Shown: positions 16,081 through 23,581, numbered from the stretch's first letter. The stretch: DNA of 24,369 bases from JAAEQG01 sp023133475 (GCA_030631415.1 DAOVLE010000051.1:1-24369); one strand, 5' to 3'. Translations and numbers: made by a program. Notes: generated by a model not told the origin, from the letters alone.

Positions 16081-17415
16081 TTGCAGTGGGTCGTGTTGAT
16101 TGCCGCCGTGTTGGTGGTGGGGTACTTGCTTTTCGCCGACACGGTGAGGCACTACACTCACCAGGCGGTGGACCCTCACGTCATCAGATTTTCCCATTTC
16201 GGCACCTACCAGGATTATGAGACCTGGGGCGAGGTTATCCGGGCTTTTGAGGTTGACCATCCCGGGCTCCGTGTGCGGCAGGAATACGTCGCCGGTTGGT
16301 ACGGGATGTACGACACCAAAATGCGACAGCAGATTCTATCAGGCACGCTGCCGCACGTGGTGCTGGTGCAGTATGGCCCCTTTCGCGGCATCGCGCGGCA
16401 TTTCGAGTCGCTGGACGATTGTTTGCCCGCCGGTTTCCCCGCTGAACCGCCGCTGAACGAGTTGGACCCCATAGCCCTGGGCTGCTTTCAGGTGGATGAG
16501 TGCCAACGCGGATTGCCGGTCTGCGGCGGGAACCTGCTGATCTACTGCAATCCGGAATGCTTCCAGCGTGCCGGCAAGCATCGCGGGCACGAGATACCCC
16601 TGCCGGATGATAACTGGACGATGAGCGATTTTCGCCGGGTTGCCGAGGAGCTGACCTGCGACCTGGACGGTGACGGGAAAGTGGATCAGTTCGGTTTCTG
16701 GCAGCCGCGTTGGGTTTACTATTTGCCGTTCATCTGGTCATTCGGTGCCGAGGTGCTGGACGAAACCAACACGCAATGGCGACTCATCGGCCCGGCTGCC
16801 GAGGCGGCGATGCAGTTCTATCAGGAACTGCGTTTCCCGCACCAGGTCAGCCCACGCCCGGAGGAGGTGGCTCAGATGGTTCAGGACGTGGGCTTTCTGA
16901 CCGGGAAGGTGGCGATGTGCGTCAATGGCCCGTGGTTTCAGCCGTTTCTGGCGCGGACCAGGTTGGCGGATACATATCACGTAGCCCATATCCCCATCGG
17001 CCCGGGTGGTCGAGTGACGCGGGTTACCTGGGATGGTGTGGCGATGCGGGGTGGGTTGCCCGAAGCCCAGCGGCGGCATGCCGAAGCTTTTGTAGGCTTT
17101 GTCTGTTCGCACAAAGCTCAGGTGATTCTGACGCGGACGCAACGTGCGTTGCCGGCTCTGCGTTCGGCTGCCGCCGAGTTCACTCGGGGCGACCTTGGGC
17201 GCACAAGTCAGAGGTTTGTTGAGGCGTTGTCTTATTCGCGCTTGCAGCCGGAGACGCCGCACTTTCGAGCCATGGATCGGGCGATTAACCGGCATCTGGT
17301 GCGGTTATTGGCGGAACACAACAGGCCCACCGCCGCCAAGATGTTGGCTGACTTGGCTGCCGATCCTGCTATTGTGAAGGCGTTCCCGGAGGGAGGGGGT
17401 GATGTATGCGAATGA
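16081..17415 (+). CDS. Extracellular solute-binding protein, family 1 (ABC sugar transport type)
   Basis: The body of this protein (about 444 residues from the TTG at 16081) matches family 1 solute-binding proteins, which deliver sugars to ABC permeases. It has the linker motif DLDGDGKVDQFGFW (194-207), GKVAMCVNGPWF, and the usual SBP ending with repeated helices. A hydrophobic N-terminal segment, VVLIAAVLVVGYLLFA (4-19), should anchor or export it. There is no lipobox Cys. The frame is open upstream to 15793, but that part is simple repeats and contains no better start. No ATG and no ribosome binding site are near 16081, so the true start is uncertain. No permease or ATPase gene is adjacent in the window. 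Confidence 0.75.
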   Translation: MQWVVLIAAVLVVGYLLFADTVRHYTHQAVDPHVIRFSHFGTYQDYETWGEVIRAFEVDHPGLRVRQEYVAGWYGMYDTKMRQQILSGTLPHVVLVQYGPFRGIARHFESLDDCLPAGFPAEPPLNELDPIALGCFQVDECQRGLPVCGGNLLIYCNPECFQRAGKHRGHEIPLPDDNWTMSDFRRVAEELTCDLDGDGKVDQFGFWQPRWVYYLPFIWSFGAEVLDETNTQWRLIGPAAEAAMQFYQELRFPHQVSPRPEEVAQMVQDVGFLTGKVAMCVNGPWFQPFLARTRLADTYHVAHIPIGPGGRVTRVTWDGVAMRGGLPEAQRRHAEAFVGFVCSHKAQVILTRTQRALPALRSAAAEFTRGDLGRTSQRFVEALSYSRLQPETPHFRAMDRAINRHLVRLLAEHNRPTAAKMLADLAADPAIVKAFPEGGGDVCE

Positions 17416-17435
17416 AAAGGCTGAGAGGTAGCATC

Positions 17436-17492
17436 GTAGGGCGGGTTCCACCCGCCACAGGAGGCGAAGAAGGCGGGTGAAACCCGCCCTAC
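17436..17492. repeat. R1 double hairpin at a convergent junction
   Basis: TCC arm (17436-17456), loop ACAGGAGGCGAAGAA, GAA arm (17472-17492). Its right end, read on the minus strand, supplies the TAG stop of the lipoprotein gene at 17489. Confidence 0.92.
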
Positions 17493-18076
17493 CAACCCAT
17501 TGCCTCTGTTGCTTCCAGCAACTCCACCACCCCGTGGGGGAAAGATTCGATTTCGTAGGCGATTTCGTAAAAGCTCATACCCGCCGGAGGGTCGATCAAC
17601 CGCTGACGCCAGCAGGCCCGCAGCAAATCCACCACTTCACTCATACCCCCCAGCCCGGCGACGGCTTTGACGGGCAGGCGATGTCCTGGGGCGATCTCAG
17701 GCAGGTAGTGCTGCAACCAGCGGCGGGCCTGGTCGAAATCGTCGGGAAACGCATTGGTCGCAAGAGGGGCACCGACGAAGGTCAACCGCCCATTCCCATA
17801 AGCATAACAGCGAACGCCCCGGTCCGAGAGCAGCCATTGCACGCTTCGGCTGCGACCTGTAGCCACCTCCACCCCAACGATGGGGTCTCGAACATTGTCC
17901 TTGGCCGCCACACACCACCACACCGGACCCTGGGGTTCTGTCAAACCACGGTGGGCCAGTTGCATGCGCGACGGCTGAGCACAACCGGGAAACCCCAGCC
18001 CAACCAACAACAGGAATGTTATGGCTCTGAAGATAAGCGGTTCTCCCCTACTCGCTCGAAGTCGTACAAGAACCAT
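17489..18076 (-). CDS. Predicted lipoprotein, unknown function
   Basis: This 195-residue protein starts with a basic n-region, a hydrophobic stretch (FLLLVGLG) and Gly-Cys at 31-32, a weak lipobox, so it is probably an exported lipoprotein. The rest shows no family I recognise; PVWWCVAAKDNVRDPIVGVEV and a Trp-rich WLQHYLPEI segment are the most distinctive parts. I chose the ATG at 18076 because it is the only standard start giving a complete signal peptide. That start lies 58 bases inside the upstream DUF6504-like gene, so the two are likely one operon with translational coupling. The TAG stop lies in the R1 repeat. Confidence 0.6.
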   Translation of the reverse strand: MVLVRLRASRGEPLIFRAITFLLLVGLGFPGCAQPSRMQLAHRGLTEPQGPVWWCVAAKDNVRDPIVGVEVATGRSRSVQWLLSDRGVRCYAYGNGRLTFVGAPLATNAFPDDFDQARRWLQHYLPEIAPGHRLPVKAVAGLGGMSEVVDLLRACWRQRLIDPPAGMSFYEIAYEIESFPHGVVELLEATEAMGW

Positions 18077-18363
18077 CGGCGTTTGGCGGACCCGCTCCGT
18101 GCGGGTTGCCGAATGAAGTATACGGTCCACACCATGCCGTCGGACATTCGCAGCTTGTAGTAGTGGCGTCGTAAGTACAGTTCGCCTTGGGCACGGCTGC
18201 CCTCACGCGACGAGTGCTTCCATTGCCCCAGCTTCTCGACCACTTCATAGACAGTCCCCCGCCAGCCAAACCCACGCGGCAACCCCGGTTCCCCACGTGC
18301 CATGGCCTGCGTGTCAAAGGTCCCCTGCTGGGGGGTGATTGTTTCGCTTACAAACTCGGACAT
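18019..18363 (-). CDS. DUF6504-like protein
   Basis: This 114-residue protein has GFGWRGTVYEVVEKLGQW, then ELYLRRHYYKLRMSDG and VWTVYFIRQ, a pattern I associate with the DUF6504 family of small beta-rich proteins of unknown function. I hold the family name loosely. The frame extends upstream to 18396, but those residues are R1 repeat sequence; the ATG at 18363 begins MSEFVSETITPQQG, which reads as a native start. There is no signal peptide, so it is probably cytoplasmic. It overlaps the following lipoprotein gene. Confidence 0.6.
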   Translation of the reverse strand: MSEFVSETITPQQGTFDTQAMARGEPGLPRGFGWRGTVYEVVEKLGQWKHSSREGSRAQGELYLRRHYYKLRMSDGMVWTVYFIRQPARSGSAKRRWFLYDFERVGENRLSSEP

Positions 18364-18367
18364 CGCT

Positions 18368-18424
18368 GTATGGCGGGTTTCACCCGCCTTCTTCATGTCT
18401 CATGGCGGGTGGAACCCGCCCTAC
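18368..18424. repeat. R1 double hairpin, reversed orientation
   Basis: GTATGGCGGGTTTCACCCGC at the left and GGCGGGTGGAACCCGCCCTA at the right; read on the minus strand it has the standard order, TCC arm then GAA arm. The following CTCTGCTTCGC is also found beside the copy at 19466-19515. Confidence 0.9.
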
Positions 18425-18683
18425 CTCTGCTTCGCGGATGCCATGCATACACCCGACGAAGCCGCGTAAAAGCATGGCACCCGGCGAAAATCATCCCAGA
18501 TTACTGCCCGCCCATAGTAACCGGATTACCTGTGGGTGTCGTCTGTGCGCGTCGGCACTCCATCCCGTTTCGGAGGTCGGACGTAGAGAAACCAACACGA
18601 ACTACGGGCGGAGAAAGGGTCCTCTTCAGAGCCAGATGAGCCGGTCTTTCGCCTACAAGACGGAATCCCCGCGTAGCCACACG

Positions 18684-18712
18684 TTGACGGACCCTCAGAA
18701 GACCGATAAAGT
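18684..18712 (+). promoter_or_regulatory. Possible sigma-70-type promoter
   Basis: TTGACG (18684-18689) and TAAAGT (18707-18712) are separated by 17 bases, about 118 bases upstream of the ATG at 18831. This is a weak match by eye and could be chance. Confidence 0.25.
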
Positions 18713-18830
18713 TTCCCAGAATCAGGTGGGTTATTGAGTGGGTAGCGGTATATCAAGCGAACGAACCAACGAGTTGTGGATATTGAGAAACGTCTGGATT
18801 CGGATCGGACATCAAGTGGCCTAGATAAGA

Positions 18831-19373
18831 ATGGAACAACCCCCGATGATGTTTGAGTACACAATTCTGGTAATCGGCATCGTGTTTGTCAGTGGTGGGC
18901 TGGGATACGCGTGTTGGGTTCGGGTTAGAGCAATTCGTCTGACCGAGGACCTGTTTGCCAAACGAGATGAGCTGTTCGACCTCGCCGCTGACCTGGGCAT
19001 GCTGCATGACGAAGGGTATCGCCTGGCACGTCAACACATTAACTCCCTCATCAGGCTCACGAATACGATTTCAGTGCCCGTGATATATTTCTTGTATTGT
19101 TCTCCGCTACCCAAAGCTGACCCGCCGCGTTGTGAAGATCAGCGTTTGCAGCAGGCAGTTGACCAAACGATGGTGTGGGTCACCAACCGAATCGGAACGT
19201 ATCTCATGCGGGAGACGGCAATCGGTATAGTCATCACTCTGATTGCGTGTATCGCCGTGCTGATCTCCAAGCAGAATGTGAAAGAGAAAACCCAGCGTGG
19301 TGTATCGGCATCGCTGCCCTACGGTGTTCCCGAGCGGCTAGCCCCGATTGTACGCGACATGGGTTGTGCATGA
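18831..19373 (+). CDS. Membrane protein of unknown function, two membrane segments
   Basis: This 180-residue protein has a membrane segment at about 10-30, a middle region of about 95 residues with a charged helix (LTEDLFAKRDELFDLAADLG) and the Cys-containing stretch YFLYCSPLPKADPPRCEDQR, and a second membrane segment at about 128-146. A short polar tail follows. I recognise no family. The start is uncertain, since ATGs at codons 6 and 7 are equally possible and no clear ribosome binding site is present. It stands alone on the plus strand, facing trpF across an R1 unit. Confidence 0.5.
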   Translation: MEQPPMMFEYTILVIGIVFVSGGLGYACWVRVRAIRLTEDLFAKRDELFDLAADLGMLHDEGYRLARQHINSLIRLTNTISVPVIYFLYCSPLPKADPPRCEDQRLQQAVDQTMVWVTNRIGTYLMRETAIGIVITLIACIAVLISKQNVKEKTQRGVSASLPYGVPERLAPIVRDMGCA

Positions 19374-19465
19374 AGGGGCCCAAGGCGGGCTCAACAATCC
19401 GTTGAAGGTGCGGAGAGTCGATTCGTAAGGTTTCAGGAACCCATATCCATTGGGAGGCTACGATT

Positions 19466-19515
19466 GGGCTTCACCCGCCTTCTTCGCCTCTTGTGGCGGG
19501 TGGAACCCGCCCTAC
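19466..19515. repeat. R1 double hairpin at a convergent junction, reversed
   Basis: On the minus strand: TCC arm, loop ACAAGAGGCGAAGAA (nearly the loop of the copy at 17436), then a GAA arm ending in GAAGCCC. The TAG of its GTAG end is the trpF stop codon. Confidence 0.9.
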
Positions 19516-20195
19516 CTCTGCTTCGCCGCTCGGACGAATCTGCGGATTGCTTCGTGGTCTTTTTGTCCCGGGGCGGCTTCAACGCCGGAGGAAACGTCAA
19601 CGCCCCACGGGCGGACGATCTTTATTGCCCGGCTGACGTTGTCGGGATTGAGCCCCCCCGCCAGGACTATCGGCGGGAACCCATCCATCTCGCCGCGGCC
19701 TCGAGCCTTACCCAATGCTTCCCAGTCCAGCGTTTGCCCGGTGCCTCCCTGTTTGCCCGGCACATGGGCATCGAGCACTATGGCAAACAGCTCGCCCCCC
19801 GTCAGCCCCACAGTTGCCTCTGCAAGCAAGTGGCGAGGCTCGCTTGTCTTCAGCCGGCATACCCGCAACGGGTGATAACCTTGATCCACCAGGCGAATGA
19901 TACTCTCGGTGGATACGTCCCCATAGACCTGGATGTGGCGGACGCGATGGCCTTGTAGCAATTCCGCCAGATGCGGGTCCAGCCCCTCCGAACTCAGTTC
20001 CACCAGAGCGATCGCCATGCCATGCTCCGGCACCGCTTCGAGAATCGCTTCCGCCGTGGCCAGGGTGACTTTCCGAGGCCCGCCGACGAAGTTCACCCCA
20101 ATGGCATCAGCCCCTACCTCGAAGGCAAATCGTGCATCTTGCTGGTTGGTAATCCCACAAATCTTCACCCACACATTGACGGATGGTCCCGACAT
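19512..20195 (-). CDS. trpF: Phosphoribosylanthranilate isomerase
   Basis: This 227-residue (beta/alpha)8 protein matches TrpF, the third step of tryptophan synthesis from anthranilate. Visible motifs are VKICGIT (10-16, catalytic Cys13), GVNFVGGPRKV (34-43), the catalytic Asp142 in LDAHVPGKQGGTGQTLDW, LAGGLNPDNV and the phosphate loop GVDVSSGVE. The open frame runs upstream to 20261, but GGGAAGG lies a few bases before the ATG at 20195, so that start is preferred. It is not next to other trp genes here. The final residues AKQR and the TAG are next to, or in part encoded by, the R1 repeat. Confidence 0.93.
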   Translation of the reverse strand: MSGPSVNVWVKICGITNQQDARFAFEVGADAIGVNFVGGPRKVTLATAEAILEAVPEHGMAIALVELSSEGLDPHLAELLQGHRVRHIQVYGDVSTESIIRLVDQGYHPLRVCRLKTSEPRHLLAEATVGLTGGELFAIVLDAHVPGKQGGTGQTLDWEALGKARGRGEMDGFPPIVLAGGLNPDNVSRAIKIVRPWGVDVSSGVEAAPGQKDHEAIRRFVRAAKQR

Positions 20196-20435
20196 ATCAG
20201 CCTTCCCGGTCCCCTCACGGCGGCCCGTTGGAACACTACCCGCCGCCGGTGCCTGAGACATTACTTTACCGGAAGCATACTAACCCATCGCAAGTCCGGA
20301 TGTCCAAAATGTTCAGAAAGCGGAACGTTTGATTGACCGATTCTATCGTAACCCTAAACTCAAGGTGTTTCCAAAACGGCGGCAATGCCCAGGAAATAAG
20401 GCCCGGGTCCACTAACCGAGAGGAAAAACGGAAAC

Positions 20436-21242
20436 ATGAGAAAGACGATGCTTCTTTTGTTGGCGGTTTCCACCCTGTGGTTCCTGACCGGTTGTGCACA
20501 CACCGGCGGTGCCGCGGAAAGGTTCGGGAAGACGTACTATCTGGACGGAGCGGGGAATTGGGGCTTTGGGTCCGGTGAGGTGTCGCGTGGGCTCAAGCAG
20601 GCTGGCTATCGTGGGGACGTCGAGGTTTTTCTCTGGACCATGACGCTCAACCCATTGGCGGACCAGTTGAACTATCTTGGGGCACGGATGCGGGCGGCGA
20701 AACTGGCAGACCGGATCGCTCGCTATCACCGAAAATACCCGCACAACAAGATCAACCTGATCGCCCTCTCCGCCGGGACGGGCGTGGCTACCTGGGCAAT
20801 CGAGAAGTTGCCCTCCGATGTCAAGATCGACACCCTGGTTCTGCTGGGTTCGTCGCTTTCACACGACTATGACATGACCAAAGTGCTCGATCACATGGCG
20901 GGCAAAATTTACGCCTATTACTCGCCTCACGACACCGTGCTGCAAGCCGTCAAGATCATCGGCACCATCGACCAGAAACGTGGCGTGGACAGTATAGGCT
21001 TGGTCGGCCTACAGCCGGTACACGGGCACGGGAACCGCATCGTCAACATCGCGTGGTCGAGGCGATGGTTGAAGCTGGGATGGGCTGGTGCTCATACCGA
21101 TTGCACCAATCAGGTGTTTGTCCGTTACGAGATCGCCCCGCGATTGCTCCCCTCAGCCTCGACGCAAGTCGCCGCCGCGGCGCCCTTCGATGCTCAGGAT
21201 TCGCAGAGCATCTCCGCGGTGGCCATCCCGCGAAAGCACTAA
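20436..21242 (+). CDS. Lipoprotein with alpha/beta-hydrolase-like fold
   Basis: This 268-residue protein has a clear lipoprotein signal: MRKTMLLLLA, a hydrophobic core, then LTGC with Cys20. After it, INLIALSAGTGVATW (106-120) looks like a nucleophile elbow with Ser112 (an A-x-S-x-G form of GxSxG). SPHDTVL (163-169) offers the acidic residue, and GAHTDCTN (218-225) or VHGHGN (195-200) the histidine. A serine hydrolase/esterase role at the cell envelope is likely; the substrate is unknown. GAGAGGA at 20419-20425 is a good ribosome binding site. The gene is divergent from trpF, with a 240-base gap in which I see nothing else definite. Confidence 0.72.
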   Translation: MRKTMLLLLAVSTLWFLTGCAHTGGAAERFGKTYYLDGAGNWGFGSGEVSRGLKQAGYRGDVEVFLWTMTLNPLADQLNYLGARMRAAKLADRIARYHRKYPHNKINLIALSAGTGVATWAIEKLPSDVKIDTLVLLGSSLSHDYDMTKVLDHMAGKIYAYYSPHDTVLQAVKIIGTIDQKRGVDSIGLVGLQPVHGHGNRIVNIAWSRRWLKLGWAGAHTDCTNQVFVRYEIAPRLLPSASTQVAAAAPFDAQDSQSISAVAIPRKH

Positions 21243-21320
21243 CCTTGGCTGGAACTTTTCGCCGAAGTATAATGGTCGCGGTTGGTGATATGCTGTTTAA
21301 GTCCGAGAGGGGTTTCGCCC

Positions 21321-21671
21321 GTGGGTCATCCGTTTGGTTCTGGTGCATCGTCTTCCCCAGGCACGGCTTGGGTGAACTCTGTTATCGGTTGGTTTCAGTC
21401 TGGGAATCCTGGTCGTGCATGGTTGGCGCGGGCGGTGTTCATTTTGCTCTTCGTTCTGTTGCTGGCTTCAACCGGATGCGAAGTGCTCACCTATCAGCGT
21501 AGCGATTTCCCCGAGGCGTTGGTCGGCGCGGACGGTCAGGATGTTGTCCTGAGCGATGTTGTGGAGATTGTCGACAACGCCAATCTCGACGAAGAGGCCA
21601 AACGCGAAGCCATCCGCGAACTCGGCATCGAGGATGAAGACCTGATCGATGCCCTGCTCGCCGGCTTGTAG
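21321..21671 (+). CDS. Small predicted lipoprotein, unknown function
   Basis: This 116-residue protein has a polar leader of about 38 residues, a hydrophobic segment (AVFILLFVLLLAS) and a lipobox TGC with Cys53. The acidic tail DVVEIVDNANLDEEAKREAI looks helical. I recognise no family. The long leader before the hydrophobic core is unusual; the GTG at 21321 is chosen because GAGAGGGG (21305-21312) lies at a suitable distance, while an upstream TTG at 21282 lacks support. The TAG stop is the start of an R1 repeat. It faces the ModE-like gene. Confidence 0.5.
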   Translation: MGHPFGSGASSSPGTAWVNSVIGWFQSGNPGRAWLARAVFILLFVLLLASTGCEVLTYQRSDFPEALVGADGQDVVLSDVVEIVDNANLDEEAKREAIRELGIEDEDLIDALLAGL

Positions 21672-21725
21672 GGCGGGTTCCACCCGCCACGCCATTCCCA
21701 GGAAGGCGGGTGAAACCCGCCCTAC
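21668..21725. repeat. R1 double hairpin at a convergent junction
   Basis: TCC arm (21668-21688), loop ACGCCATTCCCAGGAA, GAA arm (21705-21725). The left GTAG holds the stop of the small lipoprotein gene; the right end abuts the TGA of the ModE-like gene. Confidence 0.92.
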
Positions 21726-22133
21726 TCAGGACCATGGGGCAAAATGGCGGCGGCAGGCGGAGTGCATGTGCTCTTCCACCTCGCGGTGAAAGTTGTGAAA
21801 TGCGTCCAGCAAAGCCTGCCCCTGGGGTGTCAAATCCGTCCCGCCTCCGGTAGGCCCTCCACGCCGCGGCTCCACCACGGTGATTCCGGTTCGCTCTTCG
21901 ATGATCCGCAAGTGCCTCCAGGCAGCTCGATAACTCATATGCAGTCGCTTAGCCGCCGCGGATAGAGACTTGTGCACTGCAATAGCTTCGAGCAGACGAA
22001 CCTTCCCCGGCCCCAGGGCATTGTGCCCGTCGATAGCGATCCATAGCCGCAGTCTGCCTTCCCAGGTTCCCGGAGGTGCGTCGCTCTCGACCACCGTGCG
22101 ATCTTTGCGTGGGCCGGGTTGAATTTTCGGCAT
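21726..22133 (-). CDS. ModE-type winged-helix DNA-binding protein (no molybdate-binding domain)
   Basis: This 135-residue protein matches the N-terminal DNA-binding domain of ModE (LysR-type winged helix). GKVRLLEAIAVHKSLSAAAK (43-62) is followed by MSYRAAWRHLRIIEERTG (66-83), the recognition helix, and GGPTGGGTDLTPQGQALL (92-109), the ModE wing. ModE regulates molybdate uptake and molybdoenzyme genes. The C-terminal TOBE/MOP molybdate-binding domains of E. coli ModE are absent, as in many short family members, so the effector is uncertain. GGAG upstream of the ATG is a good ribosome binding site. It lies downstream of the THEP1-like gene on the same strand, with an R2 hairpin between. Confidence 0.85.
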   Translation of the reverse strand: MPKIQPGPRKDRTVVESDAPPGTWEGRLRLWIAIDGHNALGPGKVRLLEAIAVHKSLSAAAKRLHMSYRAAWRHLRIIEERTGITVVEPRRGGPTGGGTDLTPQGQALLDAFHNFHREVEEHMHSACRRHFAPWS

Positions 22134-22151
22134 GGTTGTTCTCCGTAGCTT

Positions 22152-22232
22152 GGGTGGCCCACCGCTTTAGCCGTGGGGGACGCGAATCGGCGAACCATTC
22201 GCGTCCCCCACCGCTAAAGCGGTGGGCCACCC
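22152..22232. repeat. Repeat R2 hairpin, near perfect
   Basis: Arms of 36 bases differ at a single position and enclose the loop CGGCGAACC. The left arm begins GGGTGGCCCACCGCTTTAGC. Its right arm, read on the minus strand, encodes the last residues (GGPPL) and TAG stop of the THEP1-like gene. Confidence 0.95.
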
Positions 22233-22747
22233 ATCTGCATCGACACCGGCCAAGGAGGACGAATGCAACGAGCCACCGCCCACCAGGGCGATGGGAACCG
22301 GATGGGCAGTTCGTCGAGCAACGATGGCCTCACCACAACAATCAATTCCTGCTCATCCCGGTGCTCCCGCAAAGCCGGCTCCAAAGCGTCAGCCCATCCG
22401 CCCCCGCGAAACTCCAAAGGCCCGACCTCGTCAATCGCGATCACATCCAGACCGTTGCGCACTGCGGTGATGATCGCGGCGCACCCTTCTGCCACTGCGG
22501 TGGCGTCAAAGCGATACATCCCCACCGTTGGTTCGGTTTCCGGTGAGTTGACCACTCGGGCCAACAACCGACGGTTGCCGCTACGCAAATCGATCAGGTC
22601 ATAACCGATACGCCGGTCGTTCTCGAAAACCGCCGGGCAGGCAACACCGCCCACAGACCGCCCACCATCAACCACCCGCGCCGCATACGCACGAAGGAAT
22701 GTCGTTTTCCCTTCCCCCCGGTTCGCCGACACGAGGCTCACCATCAC
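22214..22747 (-). CDS. THEP1-like nucleoside-triphosphatase
   Basis: This 177-residue protein has a P-loop in SANRGEGKTTFLRAY (7-21), GGVACPAVFENDRRIGYDLI (33-52) and a Walker B segment VIAIDEVGPLEFRGGG (102-117). This order is characteristic of the THEP1 (NTPase) family, small P-loop ATPases/GTPases of uncertain role. The P-loop lacks the first glycine of the strict Walker A pattern. The start is GTG at 22747 or the overlapping ATG at 22744; GGAG lies upstream. The last five residues come from an R2 repeat, so the native C-terminus may be altered. It is divergent from the lipoprotein/ECF genes and probably in one unit with the ModE-like gene. Confidence 0.78.
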   Translation of the reverse strand: MMVSLVSANRGEGKTTFLRAYAARVVDGGRSVGGVACPAVFENDRRIGYDLIDLRSGNRRLLARVVNSPETEPTVGMYRFDATAVAEGCAAIITAVRNGLDVIAIDEVGPLEFRGGGWADALEPALREHRDEQELIVVVRPSLLDELPIRFPSPWWAVARCIRPPWPVSMQMGGPPL

Positions 22748-22848
22748 GACGTCTCCGCAACCAAATCAGCACCGCGGTCAGTCGCGGCACTGATCGGATG
22801 GTCATCCTCTCTGCAAGAAAAAACTGACAACACCTCTTGCCCATCCAT
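22744..22848 (-). CDS. Possible small ORF coupled to the THEP1-like gene
   Basis: MDGQEVLSVFSCREDDHPIS begins a 34-residue frame whose TGA overlaps the GTGATG start of the next gene, a layout suggesting coupling. The frame also continues upstream to 22974 (76 residues). No ribosome binding site and no family are seen. It may simply be leader sequence. Confidence 0.25.
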   Translation of the reverse strand: MDGQEVLSVFSCREDDHPISAATDRGADLVAETS

Positions 22849-22943
22849 GTTTTTCAAGATAATCTTACCACGAATCGGGAAACCTCGGGATGGGCAATCG
22901 GGTGTTTTCCGGATGGCACGGGTGTGTGCTTTTTTTTGGCGCG

Positions 22944-22969
22944 GCGATATGTCCGGCAAAACATATCGC
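22944..22969. promoter_or_regulatory. Palindromic operator, ModE-box-like
   Basis: GCGATATGT and ACATATCGC are perfect 9-base inverted arms separated by 8 bases (CCGGCAAA). It lies 35 bases upstream of the lipoprotein ATG, in the gap between the two divergent units. The E. coli ModE site, as I recall it, has CGTTATAT-type half sites with about the same 8-base spacing; the resemblance fits the ModE-like gene nearby. Confidence 0.55.
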
Positions 22970-23003
22970 ATCAACAGTTGGCTGCAAAAAGGACATTACT
23001 CTA

Positions 23004-23573
23004 ATGAGACATCACTTTAAGGTAGTGTGTGCGGTGGCATGCCTATCGGTAATGCTCGGGTGCAGAAACAAGAAAGAAAACTACAATAATCCAGCTACAG
23101 CCGACGCTACTGCGGTGAGGCAACAGGTCCCTTCCGAGGCGGAGAAGCAGACACAGCGGGTGGAATTCACGCTGGAACTGACCGGCCCGGGCCTGGGCAA
23201 ACCGCGAGTCTTTAGCTTCAAGCAGTTGGCCGGCATGGAGATGACCCGGATCGACCAAGTGATGATGCTCAAGACCCATGAACCGGACAAGAAAGGGAGC
23301 TGGCAAGGCCCGTCGTTGGAATCGTTGCTGGCGGCGAGCAAGATCAAACCGGGACCCATGGAACTTATCGTCAAAGCGGTCGACGGCTACGAAATGCACA
23401 CCACACTCAAAGAAATGCGGTCAGCCATCATAGCGTTGCAGGATGGGAAAGGCCGATGGTTGTCGGAGATCGACAAGACCTGCTCCCTACGCCTGATTCC
23501 ACCGAACCAGCCGGGGAATTACTGGGTGATGAATCCGCAGCGGATCACGGTCAAGCCCGAGAGCGGCTCATAG
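23004..23573 (+). CDS. Lipoprotein with molybdopterin-oxidoreductase-type fold (cofactor ligand apparently lost)
   Basis: This 189-residue protein has a lipoprotein signal ending VMLGC (Cys20). Its later part, SWQGPSLESLLAASKIKPGP (99-118), VDGYEM (127-132) and PGNYWVMNPQRITV (170-183), matches the sulfite-oxidase-type molybdopterin-binding domain. It is much shorter than the enzymes, and I see no conserved Cys for a molybdenum ligand at the usual place, so it is more likely a binding protein than an enzyme. AAAAAGGA (22986-22993) precedes the ATG at 23004; the frame extends upstream to 22890, but that includes the operator. Eight bases separate it from the ECF gene, so the two form an operon. 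Attached to the membrane, it may deliver ligand to the transporter. Confidence 0.72.
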   Translation: MRHHFKVVCAVACLSVMLGCRNKKENYNNPATADATAVRQQVPSEAEKQTQRVEFTLELTGPGLGKPRVFSFKQLAGMEMTRIDQVMMLKTHEPDKKGSWQGPSLESLLAASKIKPGPMELIVKAVDGYEMHTTLKEMRSAIIALQDGKGRWLSEIDKTCSLRLIPPNQPGNYWVMNPQRITVKPESGS

Positions 23574-23581
23574 CAACCGGT

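Larger units (their letters stand above)
18364..18830. other. 467-base divergent gap
   Basis: The first 60 bases are an R1 unit (18368-18424). Next comes a TGCCATGC/GCATGGCA inverted repeat (18439-18446 and 18472-18479). From about 18490 to 18830 I see no repeat family and no gene I trust; open frames there have no recognisable product. A possible promoter is noted separately. Confidence 0.6.

Noticed and set aside
18526..18864. 112-residue minus-strand frame in the 18364-18830 gap
   Set aside because: No recognisable domain, no ribosome binding site, and composition unlike the real genes.
22929..22940. T tract as an intrinsic terminator
   Set aside because: The run of eight T is not preceded by a stable stem and lies in the promoter region of a divergent pair.
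22870..23003. TPP or molybdenum-cofactor riboswitch upstream of the lipoprotein/ECF pair
   Set aside because: I see none of the conserved TPP core, and the space after the palindrome is too short for a full aptamer.
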